In this document: positions 1 to 6,926 of the stretch, piece by piece
Numbering within the stretch: position 1 is the first letter of the stretch
Layout: each line of letters starts with the position of its first letter
From: Pseudomonadota bacterium
GTDB lineage: Bacteria > CALINM01
Length of the DNA stretch: 20,514 nt
Direction: 5' to 3'
Assembly: GCA_026415985.1 (NCBI GenBank)
Contig: JAOAGA010000021.1
Location: 1 to 20,514, forward strand
Program-made: the position numbers and the translations under genes
The notes under the pieces: model-generated
What the model was told of the DNA's origin: nothing
The model's database searches: none
Seen by the model: the letters and a program-made list of their open reading frames with translations, nothing else

Positions 1-778
1 CAACTAAGTTCTTTGCGCTTTCGTCGATAAACTCGAGGGCTGCAAAGTTAAGATGCCCTTTTATGCTCTCCCTGAAAAAAATCATTACATCTTCTATACC
101 CTTAAAGGGAACAAGGAAAAAAATCTTTCTCTCCGGTAATCTGATAAAATTTAAGGTGGCTCTTAGAATTATCCCAAGTGTCCCTTCAGAACCGATGAAA
201 AGCTCATTAAGATTATAACCGGAAGAATATTTATAGACATTCCCACCTGTATTTAAAATCTTTCCCGCACCTGTAACAACAGAAAGGGACATTACATAAT
301 CCTTTGTTGTGCCATACTTTATTGCAGAAGGTCCGCCTGCATTGGTGGCGATATTTCCACCGATACTTGATGATTCAAAACTCTGGGGATCGGGAGGATA
401 ATAATAACCATTTTTTTTAAGCTCCTCCTTCAGTATGCCGTTTATAACCCCCGCTTCCACCGTTGCAGATAAATTTACCTCATCTATCTCAATAATCTTA
501 TCCATTCTTTCTAAAGAAATAACAACACCTTTCTCTGTTGTTACCGCCCCGCCACATACACCGGTGCCGGCACCTCTCGGCGTAATCTTTATATTCTCTT
601 CTTTGGCAAATCTTATAAAATCAACTACTTTTTCACAGTTATCGGGCAGAAAAACTGCCAGTGGCTTTCCATAGTAAATGGTAGATTCATCATAAAAATA
701 TTTTTCCGGTATTGAAGTGATAAAAAAATCTTTACGATCGAATCTTTTTTCTAAAAGGTTGATGGTCTTATCTTTCAT
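1..778 (-). CDS. FAD-linked oxidase, GlcD-like (3'-truncated by window edge)
   Basis: A flavin oxidoreductase of the FAD-binding type 4 / GlcD family, which oxidises 2-hydroxyacids such as glycolate or D-lactate. The first 259 residues are present; families of this type usually run to about 450-470, so the C-terminal oxidase domain lies beyond the left edge. Visible motifs are PRGAGTG (residues 67-73, FAD pyrophosphate loop), YPPDPQS (127-133), GGNIATNAGG (140-149) and a GSEGTLGI stretch near 196-203, all typical of the FAD-binding half. The ATG at 776-778 overlaps the TGA of the upstream purine permease as ATGA, and there is no Shine-Dalgarno sequence of its own, so translation is probably coupled. 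The substrate cannot be read from this half; glycolate or lactate is the usual guess for the family. The family call is firm and the specificity is not. Confidence 0.85.
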   Translation of the reverse strand, partial: MKDKTINLLEKRFDRKDFFITSIPEKYFYDESTIYYGKPLAVFLPDNCEKVVDFIRFAKEENIKITPRGAGTGVCGGAVTTEKGVVISLERMDKIIEIDEVNLSATVEAGVINGILKEELKKNGYYYPPDPQSFESSSIGGNIATNAGGPSAIKYGTTKDYVMSLSVVTGAGKILNTGGNVYKYSSGYNLNELFIGSEGTLGIILRATLNFIRLPERKIFFLVPFKGIEDVMIFFRESIKGHLNFAALEFIDESAKNLV

Positions 779-2097
779 TTGAGGAAGATGTATTTCAAGA
801 TAAAAATAAGAGATACAGTTAGCACAAGTCTGTTTTGTTCTTTAATCTTGCCTCTGAACAGACCTATCAGAGAGTAGCTTATAAATCCAAAGGCTATTCC
901 ATCGGTTATACTAAAGGTAAGAGGTATCATAATCATTGCGAGAAAGGCTGGAAACCCCTCTTCAAAGTCTTTAAAATCTATCTTTTTAACATTCTGGGTC
1001 ATTAAGTAACCAACAAAAATAAGAGCAGGCGATATCGTGGGATAATAATAAAAGCCATTACTTTCATAGCCACCACCAACAGTCTGCACAAGGGGGTAAA
1101 AAAAGAGAGCGATGATAAAAAGCAAGCCGGTAATAACACTTGCCAGTCCGGTTTTGGCGCCAACACTTATCCCGCTGGCACTCTCAATGTAGCTTGTGAC
1201 TGTTGAGGTACCTAAAACACTACCTGTCAATGTCCCGATTGCGTCTGCCAAAAAGGCTGACTTTGCTCTTGGCAACTTTCCCTGATGGATAAAACCACCT
1301 TGTTCACCGACACCAACAAGGGTTCCGACGGTATCAAACACATCAAGGAATAAAAAGACAAAAATTGGAGCAAGATAGTTAAAAGAAAGGACATCCAGAA
1401 GCTTAAACTTAAAAAAGGTTGGTTCAATGGAAGGTGGAAGGCTGACCACCCCATGAAACTTTGATAGACCAGCCAATAGAGATAAAGAAGTAGAGCTAAG
1501 TATCCCCCATAATATGGCTGACTTGACATCCCTTAAATGCAGAAAGATAATCACTAATAGTCCGGAAAAGGTGATTAAAACCGGTAAAAAGTTTAACTCA
1601 CCAAGTCCTATAAATGTTCCGGGTTTTTGCACCACTATACCTGACCATTCTAATCCTATCAATGTTATTAACAGTCCTATGCCAACAGAGATGCCGTATT
1701 TCAAACTATTTGGCATATCATTAAGTATCCTTTCCCTGAAGGGCACTAAAGAAAGAATTATAAAAAGACTTCCCGATATAAAAATTATCCCTAAAGCCTT
1801 TTCCCAACTTATGGCTAATGCAGAAGCGGTAATAACAAATAAAAAATTATGTCCCATACCCGGTGCCAATGCTATGGGATAATTTGCCAGAATACCCATT
1901 AATATCGTTGCAATGGCAGAAGAAAGACAGGTTGCTACCATGACAGAGCCAAAATCCATCCCCAGTTTAGAAAGGATCGCAGGCTGAACAAAAATTATAT
2001 AGCACATAGTAAAAAAGGTGGCTAAGCCACCTTCTATCTCTGTCATAATATTTACTTCTCTTCCTTTGAAGAAAAGCTTATCAATGATTTTTAACAC
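775..2097 (-). CDS. NCS2-family purine permease (AzgA-like)
   Basis: A 440-residue inner-membrane transporter of the NCS2/AzgA type, which imports adenine, guanine or hypoxanthine, usually with protons. Family signatures are the N-terminal TFFTMCYIIFVQPAIL segment (about 27-42), ANYPIALAPGMG (71-82), a DVFDTVGTLVGVGEQGG stretch around residue 255, and the STVTSYIESASGI region that follows. Length and the dozen or so hydrophobic segments fit the family. The usual LNAFF after APGMG reads HNFLF here, a small departure in the substrate region. The start is a GTG at 2095-2097 that overlaps the TAG of the actin-like gene by one base (TAGTG). It is preferred over the ATG 17 codons later because the longer form restores the amphipathic N-terminus (LFFKGREVN) seen in relatives. 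The gene sits between an actin-like ATPase and a FAD oxidase in a tightly overlapping trio. The exact purine is unknown. Confidence 0.88.
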   Translation of the reverse strand: MLKIIDKLFFKGREVNIMTEIEGGLATFFTMCYIIFVQPAILSKLGMDFGSVMVATCLSSAIATILMGILANYPIALAPGMGHNFLFVITASALAISWEKALGIIFISGSLFIILSLVPFRERILNDMPNSLKYGISVGIGLLITLIGLEWSGIVVQKPGTFIGLGELNFLPVLITFSGLLVIIFLHLRDVKSAILWGILSSTSLSLLAGLSKFHGVVSLPPSIEPTFFKFKLLDVLSFNYLAPIFVFLFLDVFDTVGTLVGVGEQGGFIHQGKLPRAKSAFLADAIGTLTGSVLGTSTVTSYIESASGISVGAKTGLASVITGLLFIIALFFYPLVQTVGGGYESNGFYYYPTISPALIFVGYLMTQNVKKIDFKDFEEGFPAFLAMIMIPLTFSITDGIAFGFISYSLIGLFRGKIKEQNRLVLTVSLIFILKYIFLK

Positions 2098-3113
2098 TAC
2101 TTTTCTCCAAACCAGATACTTTTACCATATTTTAAATAGCCCTTAACATTAAAGAACCTGCCATCGATGGAACTATCAAAGGCTGACTGTGCATTAGGAA
2201 GAAGGGGTTTTAGATACTTTTCAAGCAATGACCCTCCACCTCCGCTTATAAGAATACTATCTATGTCCCAGTCATCAATCCAGAACCTTTCCGTATCTGA
2301 AGCAATCTGAGAGGCAAGTTGTTGTAACACCTGCTCTCTTACAGAGGTCAGATCATACTCTTTGCCTTTAATCTTTATACTACCCTTTAGTATGGGCTCA
2401 TAAATTTTAAATATCTCTACATTAACAGCGCTTTTTTCCCTTAGCTTATTTGCTATAACTGAAAAGGCCTTTGAAATTCCATTATCTGTGGTCTTACTTC
2501 CCCTTTCGGAATACTGAAGCTTATCGGATATAATATAATCGGTTGTCCTGAAGCCAATGTCTATGATTCCTATCTTTTGTTTAAACAAATCAGTATTTTT
2601 TGCCTTGCCTTCATCATCAAGAAAGACATTTAAAAGACTTCCATAGGGCTGTGGGATAATCCTGATCTTTCCTATGGTAAAAATTTTTTCAACCTCTTCG
2701 TTAGAGCCCTTTATTAAGGAAAACTTATGCTCCCCTAAAAGACTGCTTGCCAATGCATCCTTGTACTGTTTGTAATATCCTACAGGAAGTCCCGTTACAA
2801 GATTGACATTATCATAATTGTCAACAATATTGCCAAGCGTTACCAGAGCAAGAACCTTTGAGAACTGTGTGATAAACTGTGTCTGGTCAAGGGTAAAAAG
2901 CCTGACGTTGGATTGCCTTTCTGCAAGCTCTCCCGCAAAATAGTTCTTACCTTCGATTTTAATATTCAAAAGATCCTGCTTTTTTCTGGGAAAAAGCTCA
3001 TCCTGAAACTGAATCTCCGTAGCCTCCCCTAAAATAGACTTAAAAATAACATCTTTTGTGCCATCTGTTGCTTTCGTAAAACCAAAACCAATATCAATCG
3101 CCACAATACTCAT
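2097..3113 (-). CDS. ParM/StbA-like actin-family ATPase
   Basis: A 338-residue actin-fold protein of the ParM/StbA/Alp group. The three nucleotide-binding motifs are visible: phosphate 1 DIGFGFTK (7-14), phosphate 2 DIGFRTTD (185-192) and the adenosine motif ISGGGG (289-294). A QPYGSLL stretch (155-161) and a C-terminal FNVKGYLKYG are also typical of ParM relatives. Such proteins form nucleotide-dependent filaments that segregate plasmids or position cell structures. A strong ribosome site (AAAGGAG, 3120-3126) lies six bases before the ATG. The stop overlaps the purine-permease start by one base, so the two are probably co-translated. No ParR-like DNA-binding gene or clustered centromere repeats are visible nearby, which argues against a complete plasmid partition cassette in this window. 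The fold is clear; the cellular role (orphan chromosomal filament, or remnant of an integrated plasmid) is open. Confidence 0.85.
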   Translation of the reverse strand: MSIVAIDIGFGFTKATDGTKDVIFKSILGEATEIQFQDELFPRKKQDLLNIKIEGKNYFAGELAERQSNVRLFTLDQTQFITQFSKVLALVTLGNIVDNYDNVNLVTGLPVGYYKQYKDALASSLLGEHKFSLIKGSNEEVEKIFTIGKIRIIPQPYGSLLNVFLDDEGKAKNTDLFKQKIGIIDIGFRTTDYIISDKLQYSERGSKTTDNGISKAFSVIANKLREKSAVNVEIFKIYEPILKGSIKIKGKEYDLTSVREQVLQQLASQIASDTERFWIDDWDIDSILISGGGGSLLEKYLKPLLPNAQSAFDSSIDGRFFNVKGYLKYGKSIWFGEK

Positions 3114-3119
3114 ATCCTA

Positions 3120-3126
3120 CTCCTTT
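3120..3126 (-). promoter_or_regulatory. Ribosome binding site of the actin-like gene
   Basis: AAAGGAG on the minus strand sits six bases before the ATG at 3111-3113, a near-ideal position. It suggests efficient independent initiation of this gene, whereas the two genes downstream rely on overlapping codons. Confidence 0.7.
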
Positions 3127-3226
3127 ATAAAATTTGATTAAGTTTAATTTTGAGTTTTAGGCTAAAAACTACTATCAACCCAAATCTCCGCTAATATAAT
3201 TTATGAACTTACTCTTATCCATTTGA

Positions 3227-3841
3227 TTAATAGACCCCTTTTGTCCTGAACTCCTTTCTTTTGGTTTCTATCTCTATATTTTTTCTCACAAACTCTGCCT
3301 CATAATAATCGGTAAAGGGTGATAATATTATATAATTTAGCCCGTTCTTTTTAGACAATCTTGCGGTATGATAACCCAATGAAATAAGATTGTCCTTAAC
3401 CGAGACAGCCTCATCATCATTTTTATAGGTAGCGACAACCTGATAAAATTTTGGTTTTTTAGGTTCTTCTTTTTTCTTAACTTCTTCCTTGACTTCCTTA
3501 TCCTTTTTTACCTCTTCCTTTTTATCTTTAGCAGTTTCCTTCGTTTCTACCTTTTTTGGCTCCTCTTTTTTCTGTTCAGTTTTTTTAGTTTCAACCTTTT
3601 TGTCTTCTTTTGCAATCTCTTTGGGTTCTTGCTTCTTTACTTCATCCTTTTTACCATCCTTACTCATTGGCTTTTCCGTTTCTTTGGCTGTTTGTAAAGA
3701 TGTTATTTTTGGCATCACGATTTTAACCTTAGATGGCATTTCAGGTGCAGAAGGCTCTGACTGAAGAATAAACAGATAATAATAGGCTCCCCCTATGAGA
3801 AGCAAAGATATGATAACTGAATATATTATCGCCTTTTTCAT
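3227..3841 (-). CDS. SPOR-domain membrane protein with Lys/Glu-rich linker
   Basis: A 204-residue, single-pass inner-membrane protein with an N-in/C-out layout. MKKAIIYS leads into a hydrophobic helix (about 5-26). A highly charged linker of alternating Lys and Glu runs from about 52 to 130. A C-terminal SPOR-like domain (about 131-195) has YQVVATYKNDDEA at its start and a YIILSPFTDYYEAEFVRKNI half-repeat at its end. SPOR domains bind peptidoglycan strands stripped of stem peptides, mostly at the division site. The linker is long enough to span part of the periplasm. A TTG six codons upstream is also in frame, but AAAGGAG at 3847-3853 lies five bases before this ATG and inside the longer form, so the ATG is chosen. 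It lies downstream of a LysM protein and a CpoB-like lipoprotein, which fits a cell-envelope group. The SPOR sequence is divergent, lacking the usual Gln-Val-Gly-Ser-Phe run. Confidence 0.8.
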   Translation of the reverse strand: MKKAIIYSVIISLLLIGGAYYYLFILQSEPSAPEMPSKVKIVMPKITSLQTAKETEKPMSKDGKKDEVKKQEPKEIAKEDKKVETKKTEQKKEEPKKVETKETAKDKKEEVKKDKEVKEEVKKKEEPKKPKFYQVVATYKNDDEAVSVKDNLISLGYHTARLSKKNGLNYIILSPFTDYYEAEFVRKNIEIETKRKEFRTKGVY

Positions 3842-3846
3842 CTCTT

Positions 3847-3853
3847 CTCCTTT
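3847..3853 (-). promoter_or_regulatory. Ribosome binding site fixing the start of the SPOR gene
   Basis: AAAGGAG on the minus strand is followed by AAGAG and then the ATG at 3839-3841. Because this site would be inside the coding sequence if the upstream in-frame TTG were used, it decides in favour of the shorter, 204-residue protein. Confidence 0.7.
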
Positions 3854-3903
3854 AAACAAATCACGTTGTTAAATCAATAATACAATTCTTCTTGTATATC
3901 ATA

Positions 3904-3928
3904 ATTTTCAACTCAGAAGGTTGAAAAT
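3904..3928 (-). terminator. Hairpin across the LysM gene stop codon
   Basis: A perfect 9-bp inverted repeat, ATTTTCAAC and GTTGAAAAT, flanks a 7-base loop that contains the TGA stop of the LysM gene (3913-3915). The stem is AT-rich and is followed on the minus strand by TATGATATAC rather than a run of T, so it is not a convincing intrinsic terminator. It may attenuate transcription, stabilise an mRNA end, or mean nothing. It lies in the 71-bp gap before the SPOR gene. Confidence 0.35.
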
Positions 3929-4977
3929 CTGTAGCCTGCCTCAACAATATCTCTTATCTCAATTACATAGGCACAGGAGATATTATCCCATGTCTTTACA
4001 ACAACCATCCTCCCCAAATCAAGATAGCGCTCTCTTTTCCCGCCAAGCATCTTTTCTATTTTCAGGATATTCCCCTTCGTAAGTCCGTCCAGACTTCCCT
4101 TGTCAATAAAAACAAAGCTTTTATCAGATATAAAGAAGCTTTGTTCAACACCGCCTATAATCCTTCCCTCAAGAAAAACTTCAGATTTATTAAGGACTAT
4201 CTCGTAATTCTCCGTATCTTTCTCCTTAATTAATATATCACCTTCATTTATTTCTCTGTATGATTTTATAACCCTGCCAACGGACATGTTGGGATACACT
4301 TCTGTAATCTTGATCTTACCTATCTTTATATAAAACTTGCCGAAAAATCTTTGCGTCAGTTCATCCACAATATCCTTTTGATATCTGATAATTGTATATA
4401 CATCATTTAAACTGACGGAGTTAATATCCCCTCCATCTATAAAATACTCTGTACCACTCTCTCCCAATTTTTTATTGGTATCTACAGAAGTAAGAATCTT
4501 AATCTTACTATCCACCTCTTTTGGAAATATGAAACCAAGCCTGTCTAACTCCCTGAGGTCCAATACGAACTTTTTTACCTTTTCTTTCTCTTCTTTCTTC
4601 TCCTCTATGCCAACTTCTCTTGCCTTTTCTTCGTATATAACCTTTTCTTCTACCTCAACCTTTGGTTCCGGAATAACCTGCTCTTCCTTAACCTCAGCCT
4701 TTTCCTGTTTCTTCTCAATAACTATCTGATCTTTATAGATTCTCAAGGTCCAACCGGGATAAATCCAGTGCGGATCTGTCACTTTAGGATTTAATTTCCA
4801 GATGTTTATCCATTTATAGGGATCTTTTTTATATTTTTCAGAAAGACTCCAAAGGGTATCTCCTTTTCTTACAATATGTTCCTTATACTCTTCTCCTCTA
4901 ACCATCAGTGGAAGGGTAATAATTACAACGAACGAAAGAAAAATTTTTGAAAAAAGCTTATATTTACTTATTTTCAT
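3913..4977 (-). CDS. Secreted LysM-domain peptidoglycan-binding protein
   Basis: A 354-residue exported protein. Residues 1 to about 28 form a signal peptide (Lys-rich start, hydrophobic core FLSFVVIITLPLM, then VRG-EE). A LysM domain follows at about 33-82, with HIVRKGDTLWSLSEKY and the end HWIYPGWTLRIYK; it binds N-acetylglucosamine chains of peptidoglycan. Residues 88-135 are a Glu/Lys-rich linker. The remaining 210 residues form a mostly beta-predicted domain with VGRVIKSYREINEGDILI, seen in similar LysM proteins of Desulfobacterota and related groups but without an assigned activity. No amidase, peptidase or lytic motif is visible. The ATG at 4975-4977 lacks a strong Shine-Dalgarno sequence. 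It follows the CpoB-like gene by 15 bp, so the two are probably co-transcribed. The likely role is a structural or scaffolding protein of the cell wall. Confidence 0.85.
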   Translation of the reverse strand: MKISKYKLFSKIFLSFVVIITLPLMVRGEEYKEHIVRKGDTLWSLSEKYKKDPYKWINIWKLNPKVTDPHWIYPGWTLRIYKDQIVIEKKQEKAEVKEEQVIPEPKVEVEEKVIYEEKAREVGIEEKKEEKEKVKKFVLDLRELDRLGFIFPKEVDSKIKILTSVDTNKKLGESGTEYFIDGGDINSVSLNDVYTIIRYQKDIVDELTQRFFGKFYIKIGKIKITEVYPNMSVGRVIKSYREINEGDILIKEKDTENYEIVLNKSEVFLEGRIIGGVEQSFFISDKSFVFIDKGSLDGLTKGNILKIEKMLGGKRERYLDLGRMVVVKTWDNISCAYVIEIRDIVEAGYRFSTF

Positions 4978-4992
4978 AATATTTTCCAGAAA

Positions 4993-5793
4993 TTACTTAA
5001 TTTTTTTCGCTGGTTCTGAATCTTTATATTTTTTTAAGAGCTCCTTTTTCCATTTTTCCGCTTCCTTTTTATTGCCCAACTCAGTATAGGCCAAATATAT
5101 TTTATAGTAGGCATCAGGAGCCTTATTACCATCGGGGTATTTTTCAACCTTTTTAAACTCTTCTATAGCCTTCTGAAAATTTTTCTGAGAATAATAGCTT
5201 TCTGCTATCCAGTACTGTGCATTATCTGCCAGTGCATCCTTAGGATACTTTTGTAAAAACTCCCTGAATATAGATATCGTCTGGGGGTATTTTCCCTGAC
5301 TATACATCTCATAGCCTTTGTTGTAGAGGGTCTGACTCGTCTCCTTTTGAGTTACCTCTTTTACCTCAAGAGGTTTTTCTTCTTTTTTAGGTGTCTCAGT
5401 TTTTGCTTCATCTTTTTTAACTTCCGGTGTTGCCTGTTTTTCTGCCGTTTCCGAAACCTTAATTACTCCTTCGGGCTTAATACTAATAACGCTCGACGCA
5501 GGAACCGGGGTAAGTTTGGCTGATTCGGTAACCTCTAAAAGAGGATTTGTTTTAATTCTTTCAAGGTTTTTCTCTAAGGAACCTATTTTTTCATCAATCT
5601 TATCCAATCTCTCTGTTACCTCTAACTTAATATTTGTATCTCTCTTTGCCTTCACTTCCAGAGCTTCAACTCTTTGGGAAAGAGCAACAAGCTGTGACTG
5701 AAAATCTTTGAAGTACTCTGTCTGGACCCTGTCGGAAGAGCCTGCACAGGCCGATAATATAAAGATCAAAATTGGTAATATCGCTTTTTTCAC
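4993..5793 (-). CDS. ybgF: CpoB/YbgF-like TPR lipoprotein
   Basis: A 266-residue predicted lipoprotein with the architecture of CpoB/YbgF, the Tol-Pal-associated factor that coordinates peptidoglycan synthesis with outer-membrane constriction. The N-terminus ends in the lipobox LSAC (Cys16), followed by Ala rather than Asp, which fits outer-membrane sorting. Residues about 28-83 form a heptad-like coiled coil, the trimerisation region in YbgF. A Lys/Glu/Pro-rich linker follows (to about 150). Residues about 153-262 hold three TPR-like repeats, including YNKGYEMYSQGKYPQTISIF and AQYWIAESYYSQKNFQKAI. Classical E. coli CpoB is a soluble periplasmic protein, so the lipobox is a variation. The start is GTG at 5791-5793, overlapping the fbp stop by four bases (GTGA) and preceded by a strong ribosome site. 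tolB, pal and tolQRA are not in this window, so the link to Tol-Pal is by family only. Confidence 0.8.
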   Translation of the reverse strand: MKKAILPILIFILSACAGSSDRVQTEYFKDFQSQLVALSQRVEALEVKAKRDTNIKLEVTERLDKIDEKIGSLEKNLERIKTNPLLEVTESAKLTPVPASSVISIKPEGVIKVSETAEKQATPEVKKDEAKTETPKKEEKPLEVKEVTQKETSQTLYNKGYEMYSQGKYPQTISIFREFLQKYPKDALADNAQYWIAESYYSQKNFQKAIEEFKKVEKYPDGNKAPDAYYKIYLAYTELGNKKEAEKWKKELLKKYKDSEPAKKIK

Positions 5794-6776
5794 ATTCCCT
5801 CCTTTATAAAATTTAATACTTCTTCCACATCAGTTTTGCTTCCGATAATCAAAGGAGACCTTTCATGTAACTCCGATGGAGTTTTATCCAAAATCCTCAT
5901 CTTTCCATCTGTTGCTATACCGCCTGCCTGCTCAAAAAGATATGCCATAGGAAAACACTCATAAAGAAGTCTTAGCTTGCCCTTTGGATTTTTTTTGTCA
6001 CCGGGATACAGAAATACACCACCTTTTAAAAGTGTTCTATGGGCATCGGCAACTAATGTGCCCACATACCTCAAGGATTTCTCTCTCTTCTCCTTTGTTT
6101 TTTCTATATATCTTTTTGTCCAGTCATCCCAGATAGCGTAATTCCCTTCGTTAATACTATAGTTTTTCCCCTTTTCAGGAACCTTTATACCCTCATGGGA
6201 AAGCAAAAACTCACCCACACTTGGATCAAGCGTAAAACCATGAACTCCCTGACCTGTCGAGTATACAAGCATCGTGCTTGAGCCGTATATTACATATCCT
6301 GCAGCAACAATATTTCTACCACACTGAAGAAAATCATTAACGTCAGGGTGGTCTCCCTTGCTCACCCTTTTAAAGATACAGAATATTGTTCCGATACTAA
6401 TATTTACATCAATATTGGAAGATCCGTCGAGAGGATCCATAACCATAATGTATTTTCCTCTGGGATAGTATTCAGGGACAGGACAAAAATCATCCATCTC
6501 TTCCGATGCGAAGGCAGCCAAATAGCCGGTATGTTCCAGATGCTTGATAAAGGTCTCATTGGCAAATACGTCTAACTTCTGAACCTTTTCACCGTGAACA
6601 TTCTCCTTTCCTGTCCCGCCTAAAATATCCACCAGGCCAGCCTTTCTTACCTCTCTCGTAACAATTTTTGCAGCTGTTGCAATATCATTTAAAAGAGAAG
6701 TAAACTCTCCTTTTGCCTCGGGATAACTTCTTTGCATTTCAAGGATAAACTTGGTAAGAGTGGTTCCTGTCGTCAT
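5790..6776 (-). CDS. fbp: Fructose-1,6-bisphosphatase class I
   Basis: A 328-residue cytosolic enzyme that hydrolyses fructose 1,6-bisphosphate to fructose 6-phosphate and phosphate, the committed step of gluconeogenesis, using Mg2+. Family marks are the N-terminal TTGTTLTKFI, GEFTSLLNDIATAAKI, NVHGEKVQKLDVFAN (59-73), the metal ligands SEE (91-93) and the signature DPLDGSSNID (114-123). GKLRLLYECFPMAYLFEQAGG lies near the substrate-binding C-terminal part. Length is normal for class I. The ATG at 6774-6776 is six bases from AAAGGAG; a GTG one codon earlier would sit only three bases from it and is less likely. It is the first gene of a run with the CpoB-like, LysM and SPOR genes and has a good promoter 43 bp upstream. 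Supplying fructose 6-phosphate for amino-sugar and wall synthesis would explain its company, but that is inference. Confidence 0.97.
   Translation of the reverse strand: MTTGTTLTKFILEMQRSYPEAKGEFTSLLNDIATAAKIVTREVRKAGLVDILGGTGKENVHGEKVQKLDVFANETFIKHLEHTGYLAAFASEEMDDFCPVPEYYPRGKYIMVMDPLDGSSNIDVNISIGTIFCIFKRVSKGDHPDVNDFLQCGRNIVAAGYVIYGSSTMLVYSTGQGVHGFTLDPSVGEFLLSHEGIKVPEKGKNYSINEGNYAIWDDWTKRYIEKTKEKREKSLRYVGTLVADAHRTLLKGGVFLYPGDKKNPKGKLRLLYECFPMAYLFEQAGGIATDGKMRILDKTPSELHERSPLIIGSKTDVEEVLNFIKEGM
5797..5805 (-). promoter_or_regulatory. Ribosome binding site of the CpoB-like gene inside fbp
   Basis: AAAGGAGGG on the minus strand lies in the last codons of fbp, three bases before the GTG start at 5791-5793. 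An ATG in another frame overlaps this GTG but meets TGA at once, so the GTG is the true start. Confidence 0.7.
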
Positions 6777-6782
6777 CACTTT

Positions 6783-6789
6783 CTCCTTT
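6783..6789 (-). promoter_or_regulatory. Ribosome binding site of fbp
   Basis: AAAGGAG on the minus strand, followed by AAAGTG and the ATG at 6774-6776. The six-base spacing supports the ATG over the GTG immediately before it. Confidence 0.65.
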
Positions 6790-6818
6790 CGACATAGAAA
6801 GACATAATCTTTAAGGCA

Positions 6819-6847
6819 AATATATCAGATATTTAAAACAAATTCAA
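6819..6847 (-). promoter_or_regulatory. Sigma70-type promoter for fbp and the envelope genes
   Basis: On the minus strand, TTGAAT (6842-6847, -35) and TATATT (6819-6824, -10) are separated by exactly 17 bases. Each hexamer matches consensus at four to five positions. Transcription would start near 6812, giving a leader of about 35 bases before the fbp ATG. The opposite direction, towards the radical-SAM gene, has only a weak -10-like TATGCT near 6910 and no convincing -35 box. Confidence 0.55.
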
Positions 6848-6926
6848 CATTTTCTGATAATGAAAAAAATTTTATTCTTTTCATAGTTATGGAAAACAAC
6901 CGGTCTTATATGCTAAATTAAATATT

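Noticed and set aside
435-674. Open frame on the plus strand opposite the FAD oxidase
   Set aside because: It is antisense to a clear FAD-binding domain, has no ribosome site and encodes a low-complexity Ser/Ile/Phe-rich peptide.
1514-1882. Plus-strand 122-codon frame inside the purine permease
   Set aside because: It is antisense to transmembrane segments with strong family motifs and has no initiation signal.
2097-3113. Full plasmid partition cassette (parMRC)
   Set aside because: No ParR-like small DNA-binding protein and no direct-repeat centromere were seen on either side of the actin-like gene.
3114-3226. Possible promoter and terminator in the gap before the actin-like gene
   Set aside because: There is a TATATT and a weak 6-bp AGTTTT/AAAACT stem, but no -35 box and no T run, so neither could be supported.
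3489-3764. Plus-strand frame rich in Ser and Phe
   Set aside because: It is the mirror of the Lys/Glu repeat linker of the SPOR gene; its composition is a by-product of AAG/GAA codons read from the other strand.
4475-4729. Plus-strand frame opposite the LysM gene linker
   Set aside because: It shows the same Ser/Phe mirror effect of a Lys/Glu-rich stretch and no homology pattern of its own.
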